Shown here: one piece after another, positions 1-7,778 of the stretch
How the letters are laid out: the number at the start of each line of letters is the position of its first letter
Numbering within the stretch: position 1 is the first letter of the stretch
NCBI GenBank assembly: GCA_902599955.1
Contig: CACKHK010000013.1
Location: 1-34,322, forward strand
Source: an uncultured Pelagibacteraceae bacterium
Lineage (GTDB): Bacteria; Pseudomonadota; Alphaproteobacteria; Pelagibacterales; Pelagibacteraceae
Reading direction: 5' to 3'
DNA: 34,322 nt
Notes under the pieces: generated by a model
What the model was told of the DNA's origin: nothing
Databases searched by the model: none
Seen by the model: the letters and a program-made list of their open reading frames with translations, nothing else
Program-made: the position numbers and the translations under genes

Positions 1-794
1 TCAACTTAAATTGTATTGATGCTTCTGAATTTCCGTTAACAGATGAAAATTTTAATGAAAATGAATTTTCGATTAAATCAAAAGAGTTATTAAAACTGTT
101 AAATAAATGTAAATTCTCAGTATCTAACGACGAAACGAGACATTATCTAAGTGGGATTTTTTTACACCAGACAGAAGTTGAAGATAAAATTTTTTTAACA
201 GCTGCAGCTACTGATAGTCATAGAATGTCCATATCAAAGATAAGACTTCAAAATAAGGTTCAATTTGATCAGATAATTTTACCAAAAAAAACAATTTTTC
301 AACTTTGCTCACTATTAGAGGACTATGAAGGCGAGGTTAAAATATCAAATATAAAATCAAAAATTAAATTTGAAATTAATAATAGTATATTAATATCCAA
401 GCTTATTGACGGAAAATTTCCAAATTATGTTCAGGTAATACCTAAAGAAAACCAAAAAAAATTAGAAGTTAATCTAAAATCATTTTTAAATTCAGTAGAT
501 AGAGTTGCCTCAGTCTCTTTAGATAAAAAAGATGGTGTAAAATTTAATCTTTCAAAAGATAATCTTGATCTCTCAGTTAACAATACTAATAGTGGTGATG
601 GTAAAGAAAGTTTAATTGTTAAGTTTGATCATGAGTTAGATATAAGTTTTAATTCTAGATATTTAATTGATGTTGCTTCCCAACTTGATGGAGATAACAT
701 TGAGATTTATTTAAAAGATACAGGTTCACCAGCCTTAATCAGAGATCCAGCTGATTATGATAGCATATATGTCGTAATGCCAATGAAGGGCTAA
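1..794 (+). CDS. dnaN: DNA polymerase III beta sliding clamp, 5' truncated
   Basis: The reading frame is open from the window edge (first full codon at base 3), so the N-terminal part lies outside the window; the internal ATG at 225 is not the start. Beta forms the ring-shaped dimer that tethers DNA polymerase III to DNA. Family motifs are visible: DASEFP at the left edge, a DETRHYLSGIFL segment (families usually show a similar E-R-x-Y-L-x-G stretch) and the ATDSHRM segment (usual form ATDGHRL). The C-terminus ends in YVVMPMKG, very close to the usual VVMPMR ending, so the 3' end is complete. The gene converges on the plsC-like gene and their ends overlap by 4 bases, with no visible terminator hairpin between them. 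Confidence 0.95.
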   Translation, partial: NLNCIDASEFPLTDENFNENEFSIKSKELLKLLNKCKFSVSNDETRHYLSGIFLHQTEVEDKIFLTAAATDSHRMSISKIRLQNKVQFDQIILPKKTIFQLCSLLEDYEGEVKISNIKSKIKFEINNSILISKLIDGKFPNYVQVIPKENQKKLEVNLKSFLNSVDRVASVSLDKKDGVKFNLSKDNLDLSVNNTNSGDGKESLIVKFDHELDISFNSRYLIDVASQLDGDNIEIYLKDTGSPALIRDPADYDSIYVVMPMKG

Positions 795-1501
795 TTCATT
801 AATTTTAACTCAGTATATATTTTATCCTCTATATAATTTGTAAATTCTACTGATTTCATTCCAGGTTTTATTGCTGGAAGAATTGATATTGTTATTGTTT
901 TTTTTGGAAATAATTTTCCATCTTTTGGCCAAACATTTCCAGAATTTATCGCAACAGGTTGGCAATTTATTTTTAATTCGTCATAAATTCTACCAACCCC
1001 TTTTTTAAAAGGAGCCTTTTCGTTTGGTAAAACCCTTGTACCTTGTGGAAAAATAATTAGTGGTCTTTGTGAATTGTTTATAGAGTTTTTTATTTTATCA
1101 ATTAGGCCTAAGTTATCTTTACTTACTTTATTTCTATTTATTGAAATTGAACCTATCTTTTTTAAATACCATCCAAATATTGGTATTTTGATTAACTCTT
1201 GCTTTAAAATAAATATTGGCGCGTTAAAAATTGTTTGAAGGTAAAAAGTCTCAAACATCGATTGATGAGAGCAAGCAATAAAAAACTTTTCATTTTTAAT
1301 AATATTTTCCCTACCTTTAATAATAATTTTTGTTTGTAAAAAAATTTGAAGACAAGCGGCAGCCCACCTTCCCATCATTTTTCCACCGAATAAAACTATT
1401 TTAGTTGGCATTATTAGTGATGGTAGGAATATTATTGAAATTATAGATATACCTAGGAAGAAAAAAAGTAAAAATAGAAGTTTTCTTATCATTTTTTTCA
1501 A
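791..1501 (-). CDS. plsC: Lysophospholipid (1-acyl-glycerol-3-phosphate) acyltransferase
   Basis: This 236-aa protein of the PlsC/LPLAT family probably acylates lysophosphatidic acid to phosphatidic acid at the inner membrane. Residues 8-30 form a hydrophobic membrane anchor. The catalytic block is HQSMFE at residues 79-84, an HX4E version of the usual HX4D; the same Glu form is, as far as I recall, found in other proteobacterial members. The second block FPQGTR (151-156) matches the FPEGTR substrate-binding motif with Gln for Glu. It starts 3 nt after the lysA stop, so it is probably the last gene of the argH-lptM-lysA operon. The family assignment is firm, but the exact acyl acceptor is inferred. 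Confidence 0.85.
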   Translation of the reverse strand: MKKMIRKLLFLLFFFLGISIISIIFLPSLIMPTKIVLFGGKMMGRWAAACLQIFLQTKIIIKGRENIIKNEKFFIACSHQSMFETFYLQTIFNAPIFILKQELIKIPIFGWYLKKIGSISINRNKVSKDNLGLIDKIKNSINNSQRPLIIFPQGTRVLPNEKAPFKKGVGRIYDELKINCQPVAINSGNVWPKDGKLFPKKTITISILPAIKPGMKSVEFTNYIEDKIYTELKLMN

Positions 1502-1504
1502 AAA

Positions 1505-2719
1505 CTAAATTATATCTTTTAGTTTTTGTCTTTTTTTAATTACATTTATTTTTGAACCTTTTATTAATATTTCAGCAGGCTTAGGTCTAATATTATAATT
1601 TGAAGATAACGATGAGCCATATGCTCCTACGTCACAAATAATAATATAATCTTTTTCATTCAATTTTTGAAATTTATTTGTCGTTAGGAATTTATCTGTC
1701 GTTTCGCAAATTGGACCTACAAAATCATAACTTTTCTTAGTGATATTATTGGTTTTTTTTAGTGGAATTATTTTATGCTTAGCCCCATATAACGCAGGTC
1801 TCATAAAATCATTCATAGCCGCATCCATAATAATAAAATCTTTTTTAGAATTTTCTTTTATATAAATTATTTTTGAAATTAATATTGCAGTATCACCAAT
1901 GATTGATCTACCAGGTTCAAAAACAATTTTTGATTTATGTTTTTTTAAAAATTTTTTAATAATTTGATTATACTTTTTATAATTAAATTTTTTATTGTCT
2001 TTGTTATAATCAATTCCCATACCACCACCAAGATCTATATACTCAAAATTAAAGTTAATTTTTTTTATTAATTTATCTATAACGTTAAGCATTTTTTGGT
2101 ATGGCTTATGATCTAGAATTTGACTTCCAATATGCACACTTAAACATTTTAGATTTAAAAATTTTGAATTTTTAATATATTTTGAAACTTCAATAAATGT
2201 CTTTTCACTTACCCCAAATTTATTTTCTTTTTTACCAGTTGAAATTTGTTTAATTGTTTTTGCATCTGTGTTTGGATTTAATCTAATTCCAATATTTACC
2301 TTTTTATTCTTAGATTTTGCTATACTTTCTATTTCTAATATTTCACTTTTTGATTCACAATTAATCAATAAAATATTTTTATCTATCGCATAAATTAATT
2401 CTGACCTAGTTTTACCCACTCCAGAAAAAACAATCTTTTTGGAATTTATTCCTGCTTTAAGAGCAATCATTAATTCACCTTTTGAGACAACATCGGCTCC
2501 TAATCCACTTCGTTTGATAAGTTTAAGTATTTCTAGATTGCAATTAGACTTTGTTGAAAAACATATGATTGGAGAAAACGATTTAAAACTTCTTTTAAAA
2601 TTACTAATATTTTCATTAATTCTTTTTTCCGAATAGCAAAAAATTGGTGTTTCAAATTTTTTAATTACTTTAGTGAGTCTGGAGCTTTCAACTGTAAAAA
2701 TATTATTGATATATTTCAT
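1505..2719 (-). CDS. lysA: Diaminopimelate decarboxylase
   Basis: This 404-aa PLP enzyme of fold type III catalyses the last step of lysine synthesis, meso-diaminopimelate to lysine. The PLP lysine is K57 in the STKSN segment (usual form YAxKAN). The glycine-rich phosphate-binding loop GGGMGIDY and the EPGRS motif are present. The GPICETTD segment supplies the active-site Cys of the dimer partner. It sits in a minus-strand series after argH and the small lipoprotein, and its first 17 bases overlap the end of the lipoprotein gene. The argH/lysA neighbourhood is typical of alphaproteobacteria. Confidence 0.93.
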   Translation of the reverse strand: MKYINNIFTVESSRLTKVIKKFETPIFCYSEKRINENISNFKRSFKSFSPIICFSTKSNCNLEILKLIKRSGLGADVVSKGELMIALKAGINSKKIVFSGVGKTRSELIYAIDKNILLINCESKSEILEIESIAKSKNKKVNIGIRLNPNTDAKTIKQISTGKKENKFGVSEKTFIEVSKYIKNSKFLNLKCLSVHIGSQILDHKPYQKMLNVIDKLIKKINFNFEYIDLGGGMGIDYNKDNKKFNYKKYNQIIKKFLKKHKSKIVFEPGRSIIGDTAILISKIIYIKENSKKDFIIMDAAMNDFMRPALYGAKHKIIPLKKTNNITKKSYDFVGPICETTDKFLTTNKFQKLNEKDYIIICDVGAYGSSLSSNYNIRPKPAEILIKGSKINVIKKRQKLKDII

Positions 2720-2867
2720 TTTTTTTTGGCATTTTAAATACGTTATAAAAATTATTAAATTTCATAACATTATTATTTAATGATGCCTCATATTTTGGCT
2801 CATTTTTTCTCCCACATGATATTAATAAAATTAGACACATGGTAATTAAAGTTATTTTTTTAATCAT
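2703..2867 (-). CDS. Small LptM-like lipoprotein (54 aa)
   Basis: This short open frame lies between argH and lysA. It begins with MIKK, has a hydrophobic stretch at residues 5-17 and a lipobox L15-I-S-C18, so Cys18 should become the acylated N-terminus of the mature protein. The residues after the Cys, CGRKNEPKYE, resemble the start of the LptM/YifL family, usually CGxKGPL. LptM is known in E. coli to help the LPS-translocon protein LptD mature in the outer membrane. Small lipoproteins of this kind are commonly encoded between argH and lysA in alphaproteobacteria. The start codon follows the argH stop by 2 nt and the 3' end overlaps lysA by 17 nt, which suggests translational coupling. Lipoprotein nature is well supported; the LptM role is inferred from position and the short motif. 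Confidence 0.75.
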   Translation of the reverse strand: MIKKITLITMCLILLISCGRKNEPKYEASLNNNVMKFNNFYNVFKMPKKNEIYQ

Positions 2868-2869
2868 AA

Positions 2870-4258
2870 TTATTTCTTCTTGTAACTTAATATCATTTTC
2901 TTAATGTTGTCGAAAGAAGTTCCACCATAAGAAACTTTAGAATTAACAGATTTTTTTAGTTCAAATACTTTCAGAACATCAGTGGTTAAACCTTTTTCAA
3001 TTTTATTTATCTCTTTTATAGTGAGTTCTGACAATTTTTTTTTATTTTTTTCAGCAAAATTTATGATTTTAGCTGTTTGTAAATAGGCTTTTCTAAATGG
3101 ATAATTTAATTCTCTAACCATGTAATCGGCTAAATCAGTTGCTGTAATGTAGCCACTTTCTGCAAGTTCAATCATCCTTTTCTTATCTGGCGAAAAGTTT
3201 TTAAGAACATCATTTAATATAATTAAAGAATTTTTTAATTGATCAAACGATTTAAAAACAATTTCTTTATCATCTTGTAAATCTTTAAAATAAGAGAGGG
3301 GTAATCCTTTTAATGTCGTAAGCATAGAAAATAGATTTCCAAATATAAAACCTGTTTTGCCTCTCAAATACTCTAGAGGGTCAGGATTTTTTTTTTGAGG
3401 CATAATTGATGATCCAGTTACAATTTTGTCATTCAAATTAATAAGTTTAAAAGCATCTGAATTCCAGATTATAAACTCCTCTGCAATCCTAGAGATATGA
3501 ACAGCACATGCAGAGCAAGAATAAAGAAAATCAATTACAAAATCTCTATCAGAAACAGTATCAATTGAGTTTTTAGTTGGTCTGTCGAAACCCAATTTCT
3601 TTGAAGTATAAAATCTATCAATTTTAAAAGAAGTACCTGTCAGGGCAGCCACACCAAGTGGATTTTCATTTAGACTCTTTAAATTATTTTGAAATCTATT
3701 TTTATCCCTATTAAACATCTCTAAGTAAGCCATTAAGTAATGAGCAAAAGAAACTGGTTGTGCATTTTTAAGGTGTGTAAAACCAGGCATAATTGTCTCA
3801 ACATTTTTTTCTGCTTTTTTTAAAATATTTTTAATTGTTGCATCAATATTTTTAAGAATTTCTTTATTAGCATTTCTCAACCAAATTTTAAAATCTGTAA
3901 CAACCTGATCATTTCTTGATCTTGCAGTGTGTATATACCCTGCGTCCTCTCCGATTAGTTCAAAGAGTCTGTGTTCTATATTCATATGAATATCTTCAAG
4001 CTGGTCATTAAAAATAAATTTTTTTTTTATAATTTCGTTTTTAATTCTATTCAAACCCCATACTATTTTATTTTTAATTTTAAAATTTATAATTTTTTGC
4101 CTAAACAGCATCTCAACATGTACAATCGAAGCTTCAATATCTTCTCTAAATAATCTTTTATCGATTGAAATTGATCCACCAACCTTTTTAAAAAGGTTTG
4201 TTTTTTCCTTTTTAATTCTAGTATTCCAAATTGGTAGATTGTTTTTATTTTTACCCAT
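2870..4258 (-). CDS. argH: Argininosuccinate lyase
   Basis: This 462-aa enzyme of the fumarase/aspartase superfamily splits argininosuccinate into arginine and fumarate, the last step of arginine synthesis. The superfamily signature appears as TGSSIMPQKKNPDP, whose loop carries the catalytic Ser. Other typical blocks are TARSRNDQV and GFTHLKNAQPVSFAHYL. Length is normal. The N-terminus differs from the usual WGGRF form (it reads WNTRIKKEK...KVGGS), but the distance to the conserved SIDKRL segment fits this start. It is divergent from the TlpA-like gene with only 23 nt between start codons, and probably leads the argH-lptM-lysA-plsC operon. Confidence 0.95.
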   Translation of the reverse strand: MGKNKNNLPIWNTRIKKEKTNLFKKVGGSISIDKRLFREDIEASIVHVEMLFRQKIINFKIKNKIVWGLNRIKNEIIKKKFIFNDQLEDIHMNIEHRLFELIGEDAGYIHTARSRNDQVVTDFKIWLRNANKEILKNIDATIKNILKKAEKNVETIMPGFTHLKNAQPVSFAHYLMAYLEMFNRDKNRFQNNLKSLNENPLGVAALTGTSFKIDRFYTSKKLGFDRPTKNSIDTVSDRDFVIDFLYSCSACAVHISRIAEEFIIWNSDAFKLINLNDKIVTGSSIMPQKKNPDPLEYLRGKTGFIFGNLFSMLTTLKGLPLSYFKDLQDDKEIVFKSFDQLKNSLIILNDVLKNFSPDKKRMIELAESGYITATDLADYMVRELNYPFRKAYLQTAKIINFAEKNKKKLSELTIKEINKIEKGLTTDVLKVFELKKSVNSKVSYGGTSFDNIKKMILSYKKK

Positions 4259-4281
4259 GATATTTACTTACTCTAAATTGC

Positions 4282-4812
4282 ATGAAAACCATTTTTTTTA
4301 ATTATCTTATAATAATATTTTACTTAATATCATCTAGCGTCTCATATTCAATAGAACGTCCAGAAATAAAGAATCTTATATTACATAAAGACAAGAAAAA
4401 AATTGAAAATATAGAATTTATTAAATCTGAAGGTCAGAAAGTAAGTTTAAATAATTATAAATCAAACCCATTAATAATAAATTTCTGGGCTACTTGGTGC
4501 GCTCCTTGTAAAAAAGAAATGCCATCTTTAGATAAACTCAAAACTTTAAATGAATTTAAAAACATAAATATAATCCCAATTAATATTGGTGGCGAAAGTT
4601 ATAAAAAATCTAAGGAGTTTTTTGACGAAATAAAAATTAAGAATTTAGACATATTCACAGGATCTGGACCAGAGTTTTCCCAGATGTTTAAACTACGAGG
4701 ATTACCCACAACAATTTTAATAGACCGAAATGGTTTTGAAGTTGGAAGAATTGTTGGCTACATTGACTTTAATGATCAATCTTTACTTGATTGGTTACCA
4801 AAAATTTTATGA
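4282..4812 (+). CDS. TlpA-like thiol:disulfide oxidoreductase
   Basis: This 176-aa protein has a Sec-type signal or anchor at residues 1-22 followed by a TlpA/ResA-type thioredoxin fold, so it should act in the periplasm. The redox site is WCAPC (Cys73, Cys76). The cis-proline loop appears as GLPTTILID, and the segment before the site, PLIINFWATWCAPC, is typical of the family. Such proteins reduce disulfides, often during cytochrome c maturation or metal-site assembly; no partner is encoded nearby. It lies beside argH, a recurring alphaproteobacterial arrangement. Its stop overlaps the start of the next gene as ATGA, so the two are probably co-translated. Confidence 0.88.
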   Translation: MKTIFFNYLIIIFYLISSSVSYSIERPEIKNLILHKDKKKIENIEFIKSEGQKVSLNNYKSNPLIINFWATWCAPCKKEMPSLDKLKTLNEFKNINIIPINIGGESYKKSKEFFDEIKIKNLDIFTGSGPEFSQMFKLRGLPTTILIDRNGFEVGRIVGYIDFNDQSLLDWLPKIL

Positions 4813-5465
4813 AATTTTCGTTAAATACAACTATAATAAAACCAGAGAATAATGAGGAAGTTAAAAGTGCTGTAATTTTACTTCATGGATATGGAGGTGA
4901 TGGTAAAGACATCAGCATGTTAACTTTAAACTGGAAAAGATTTTTAAAAAATACAGTCTTTTTATGTCCCGATGCACATGAAGTATGTAGTATTAACCCA
5001 GTAGGATTTCAATGGTTTGATTTAAATAATGAAGATCCAGAATATACTCTTCAAGAATCAAAAAAAGCAGAAAATGTTTTAAACAGTTATATTTCAGAAG
5101 TAAGTAATTATTTTAATTTAGAATATTCGCAAATTTGTGTTTCTGGTTTCAGCCAAGGATGTATGATGTCATTAAATGTTGGCCTGACATCAGAAAAAGA
5201 ATTTAGTTGTATCGTAGGATTTTCTGGAAGAATTATAAACATGAAGGATTTATCTTCAAGAATAAAAACTAAAACTGATATTTTAATGATACACGGTGAA
5301 AATGACCCAATTGTCCCACCAAATAATTTACTAGAAGCTAAGGATTTTTTTATTAGAAATAAAATTAAAATTGAAACTTTAATGATTAAAAACTGTGATC
5401 ACCATATACCTATTGAAGCTTCAAGTGCGGCATTAAACTTTATAAAAAAAAAAATAATCAGTTAA
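4809..5465 (+). CDS. Alpha/beta-hydrolase, phospholipase/carboxylesterase family
   Basis: This 218-aa serine hydrolase belongs to the carboxylesterase/acyl-protein-thioesterase-like family. The ATG at 4809 is preferred because it forms an ATGA overlap with the upstream stop; an in-frame TTG at 4791 would add only six residues. The nucleophile elbow is GFSQG with Ser115, the acid is Asp166 in HGENDPIVP, and the base is the His of DHHIP (198-199). HGYGG at residues 26-30 supplies the oxyanion-hole region. The natural substrate cannot be read from sequence. An 11-A tract lies near the 3' end (5444-5454). Confidence 0.87.
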   Translation: MKFSLNTTIIKPENNEEVKSAVILLHGYGGDGKDISMLTLNWKRFLKNTVFLCPDAHEVCSINPVGFQWFDLNNEDPEYTLQESKKAENVLNSYISEVSNYFNLEYSQICVSGFSQGCMMSLNVGLTSEKEFSCIVGFSGRIINMKDLSSRIKTKTDILMIHGENDPIVPPNNLLEAKDFFIRNKIKIETLMIKNCDHHIPIEASSAALNFIKKKIIS

Positions 5466-5511
5466 TAAAAATTTAATATAATATTAGTTGTGTTGATAAA
5501 AAATATATTTA

Positions 5512-6096
5512 ATGTATGTTTTAATTATGATTGAGCTTTCTGATCAAAGTATCTCTTTAGAAAAATGTCCTGCATTAGTTTTAAATGCAGATTATAGACC
5601 TTTAAGTTATTATCCACTTTCATTGTGGAGTTGGCAGGACTCAATTAAATCTGTTTTCTTAGATAGAGTTTCTATTGTTAGTTATTATGATAGACAAATC
5701 AGAAGTCCTTCGTTTAGCATGAAACTTCCAAGTGTAATTGCTCTTAAATCATACATTAGACCTCAATCAAACCCTAACTTTACAAGGTTCAATGTTTTTT
5801 TAAGAGATAAGTTTAGTTGCCAATATTGTGGTAGCAAAGATGAATTAACTTTTGATCACTTACTGCCAAGATCAAAAGGAGGCAAAACCAATTGGGATAA
5901 TGTCGTAACAGCTTGTTCGTCTTGTAATGTTAAAAAAGGAGGAAGACTATTAAAGAAGTCAGGTATGACACTAAACCAATGGCCTTTTCAACCTACTACA
6001 GAGGATCTTCATAAAAATGGTAAAAATTTTCCACCAAACTTTTTACATAAAAGTTGGATGGACTATTTGTATTGGGATGTTGAACTTGAACCGTAA
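5512..6096 (+). CDS. HNH endonuclease family protein
   Basis: This protein of 194 aa (189 if translation starts at the ATG at 5527) has an N-terminal block, CPALVLNADYRPLSYYPLS, characteristic of a conserved alphaproteobacterial HNH family. The C-terminal HNH domain shows CQYCG and CSSCN zinc knuckles around FDHLLPRSKGG, whose DH pair is the usual metal/catalytic site, with N of TNWDN following. It is a stand-alone housekeeping-type HNH protein: no restriction, toxin or phage genes lie nearby. Its cellular role is not established. It converges on coq7, whose last base is adjacent. Confidence 0.87.
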   Translation: MYVLIMIELSDQSISLEKCPALVLNADYRPLSYYPLSLWSWQDSIKSVFLDRVSIVSYYDRQIRSPSFSMKLPSVIALKSYIRPQSNPNFTRFNVFLRDKFSCQYCGSKDELTFDHLLPRSKGGKTNWDNVVTACSSCNVKKGGRLLKKSGMTLNQWPFQPTTEDLHKNGKNFPPNFLHKSWMDYLYWDVELEP

Positions 6097-6630
6097 TTAA
6101 ATTTTTTCAGAAATTTTTATAGCAACTTTAGAGCCAGTTTTAATCACTTTATCCATAATCGTGTAAAGACCTTTTTTTGTAGCTCCTTCTTCATATGCTA
6201 TATCTTTATGATCCAATTCATCTTGTCTAAATTTGATTATTTTTTCTCTTAAATCTTTTTCATCCAATTCAATTTGATCAATTTGACTTTTGTAATGTTC
6301 ATCAATTACCTCTTCAACAGAGGCTGTACATAGCATTGCAGCTTTTTTTCCAAGTATTGTTGAACCAAACCCAAGACCTAATCCAAGCAAATCCCATAAG
6401 GGTAATAATTTTGTTGGCTCTATGTCCCTTTTTTGTATTTCGTTTTCAAAAAAGCTGGAATGCTCCTCTTCATGTTTTTTCATATCAATGATCATTTCCT
6501 TTAATTTGTCATTTTTTACTAATGTGTTTAAGGCTAAAAGTTGACCTTCGTAAATTTTTATTGCACCCCTCTCTCCTGCGTGATCCACTCTTATAAATTC
6601 CTCTAGCTTTTTTTTGTCAGTTTTTTTCAT
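6097..6630 (-). CDS. coq7: COQ7-type demethoxyubiquinone hydroxylase
   Basis: This 177-aa ferritin-like di-iron monooxygenase hydroxylates 2-polyprenyl-3-methyl-6-methoxy-1,4-benzoquinol in ubiquinone synthesis. Metal ligands are visible as two pseudo-repeats: Glu20 in RVDHAGERGA, E54-x-x-H57 in HEEEH, Glu107 in SVEEVIDEH, and E138-x-x-H141 in DELDH. The protein acts at the membrane surface, and a hydrophobic glycine-rich segment lies near residues 80-95. It is the last gene of a minus-strand series; its first 14 bases overlap the 3' end of dsbB. Ubiquinone also accepts electrons from DsbB, although that link may be coincidental. Confidence 0.93.
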   Translation of the reverse strand: MKKTDKKKLEEFIRVDHAGERGAIKIYEGQLLALNTLVKNDKLKEMIIDMKKHEEEHSSFFENEIQKRDIEPTKLLPLWDLLGLGLGFGSTILGKKAAMLCTASVEEVIDEHYKSQIDQIELDEKDLREKIIKFRQDELDHKDIAYEEGATKKGLYTIMDKVIKTGSKVAIKISEKI

Positions 6631-7096
6631 AGCTTAAAGATCTAACTGAAATAACAACAATTAAAATTGATAAAATGGTATTAATTGCCGCTAGAGATAA
6701 CCCCAAAATCTGAAAAGTTGCATCTTTACAATTAACTGGCATGATTGTACCAAGAGACTCTAATAATTCTTTCTTATTCAACAGGTCCAATGAATAATTA
6801 GAACAACTCGATAATTCATCAAAAAAACTATTTTCTACTCCAAAATGATATCCAGAAATAATAGTACTTAATGTAAATACGATTATTAAAATTATTAAAA
6901 TATTATCGTTTTTATAATAGTTAAATCCAATAAAACTTATGAATATGGCAACCAGATATGGAATTCTTTGATAAATACATAAATTACATGGTTTGTATTC
7001 CAGAATAAACTCTACATATAAAGCCGAAAGAATAGAAGTTACTGAAATTAAAAAAATAATCAAATAAAATTTTTTTCGGTCAGGAAATAAGTTCAT
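6617..7096 (-). CDS. dsbB: Disulfide bond formation protein B
   Basis: This 159-aa integral membrane quinone reductase would re-oxidise DsbA and pass electrons to ubiquinone. Four hydrophobic helices lie near residues 10-30, 43-60, 66-83 and 128-150. Both cysteine pairs are present: CNLC (Cys37, Cys40) followed by the conserved YQR, and the second-loop pair Cys98 and Cys123. It is therefore expected to be functional. No dsbA is encoded in the window. It lies 2 nt after the YqaA-like gene and overlaps coq7 by 14 nt, so the three are likely one transcript. Confidence 0.9.
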   Translation of the reverse strand: MNLFPDRKKFYLIIFLISVTSILSALYVEFILEYKPCNLCIYQRIPYLVAIFISFIGFNYYKNDNILIILIIVFTLSTIISGYHFGVENSFFDELSSCSNYSLDLLNKKELLESLGTIMPVNCKDATFQILGLSLAAINTILSILIVVISVRSLSYEKN

Positions 7097-7098
7097 AT

Positions 7099-7707
7099 TT
7101 AACTAATAAAATTATTTAAAAATTTATAAATAACAAAAGCAAAAGCAATTAATAAAAGAGATAAAATAAGAGAAAATTTTAGTAATTTTTTCTCAATAAT
7201 TTTTTTCATTGTTGGTCCGAAGTTTCCAATCAGAAAAGCAATTAAAAAAAAACGAGACCCTCTGGTTAATAGGCATATGATTATAAAGTAAAATAAATTA
7301 AAATGAATAAATCCACTTGTTATTGTTAAGAGTTTAAAGGGAACAGGTGAAAAACCTGCAATTGCTAGAAGGGTAATCCATGCAATAACCCCTCCTTCTG
7401 ATGAAACTTTATTTTTTAAAAATGAGGCATCATCTACACCATAAATTTCAAATATTTTTAGTCCAATCTCATTAAAAAATACATATCCAATAAAATACCC
7501 AAGACATGCACCTAAGACAGACCCTACAGTTGCTACCAAAGCAATTTTTATCCATTCTTGTCTACGAGCAATCGTCATTGGAATTATAAGCACATCGGGT
7601 GGTATTGGAAATACAAAGCTTTCGATAAATGATATAAATCCTAAAATTGATTTAGATCTGCTATGACCTGCAAGTCTAATTGTTTTATTGTATAAATCTT
7701 TAATCAT
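7099..7707 (-). CDS. YqaA/DedA family membrane protein
   Basis: This 202-aa protein with several hydrophobic helices belongs to the VTT/DedA (SNARE-associated) superfamily, YqaA branch. The N-terminal block with FIESFVFPIPPDVLIIPM is typical, as is the GSVLGACLGYFIGY glycine-rich segment and the later FSPVPFKLLTITSG stretch. Members of this superfamily have been linked to lipid scrambling or polyprenyl-phosphate recycling; the role of this one is not known. It is the first gene of the yqaA-dsbB-coq7 minus-strand series and is divergent from the TPR protein gene with a gap of about 70 nt. Confidence 0.82.
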   Translation of the reverse strand: MIKDLYNKTIRLAGHSRSKSILGFISFIESFVFPIPPDVLIIPMTIARRQEWIKIALVATVGSVLGACLGYFIGYVFFNEIGLKIFEIYGVDDASFLKNKVSSEGGVIAWITLLAIAGFSPVPFKLLTITSGFIHFNLFYFIIICLLTRGSRFFLIAFLIGNFGPTMKKIIEKKLLKFSLILSLLLIAFAFVIYKFLNNFIS

Positions 7708-7778
7708 CTAATTTATTTTTTTATACATATTATTAATCATAATGATTCGTAAATTCAAAATGATATATTAATTTATTG

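Noticed and set aside
1260..1280. PlsC catalytic HX4E instead of HX4D as a loss-of-function sign
   Set aside because: The acidic residue is kept as Glu, and I recall the same form in other proteobacterial members, so it is not evidence of decay.
5512..6096. HNH gene as a sign of a mobile intron, restriction system or phage defence
   Set aside because: The N-terminal block belongs to a conserved stand-alone alphaproteobacterial family, base composition matches its neighbours, and no partner genes are present.
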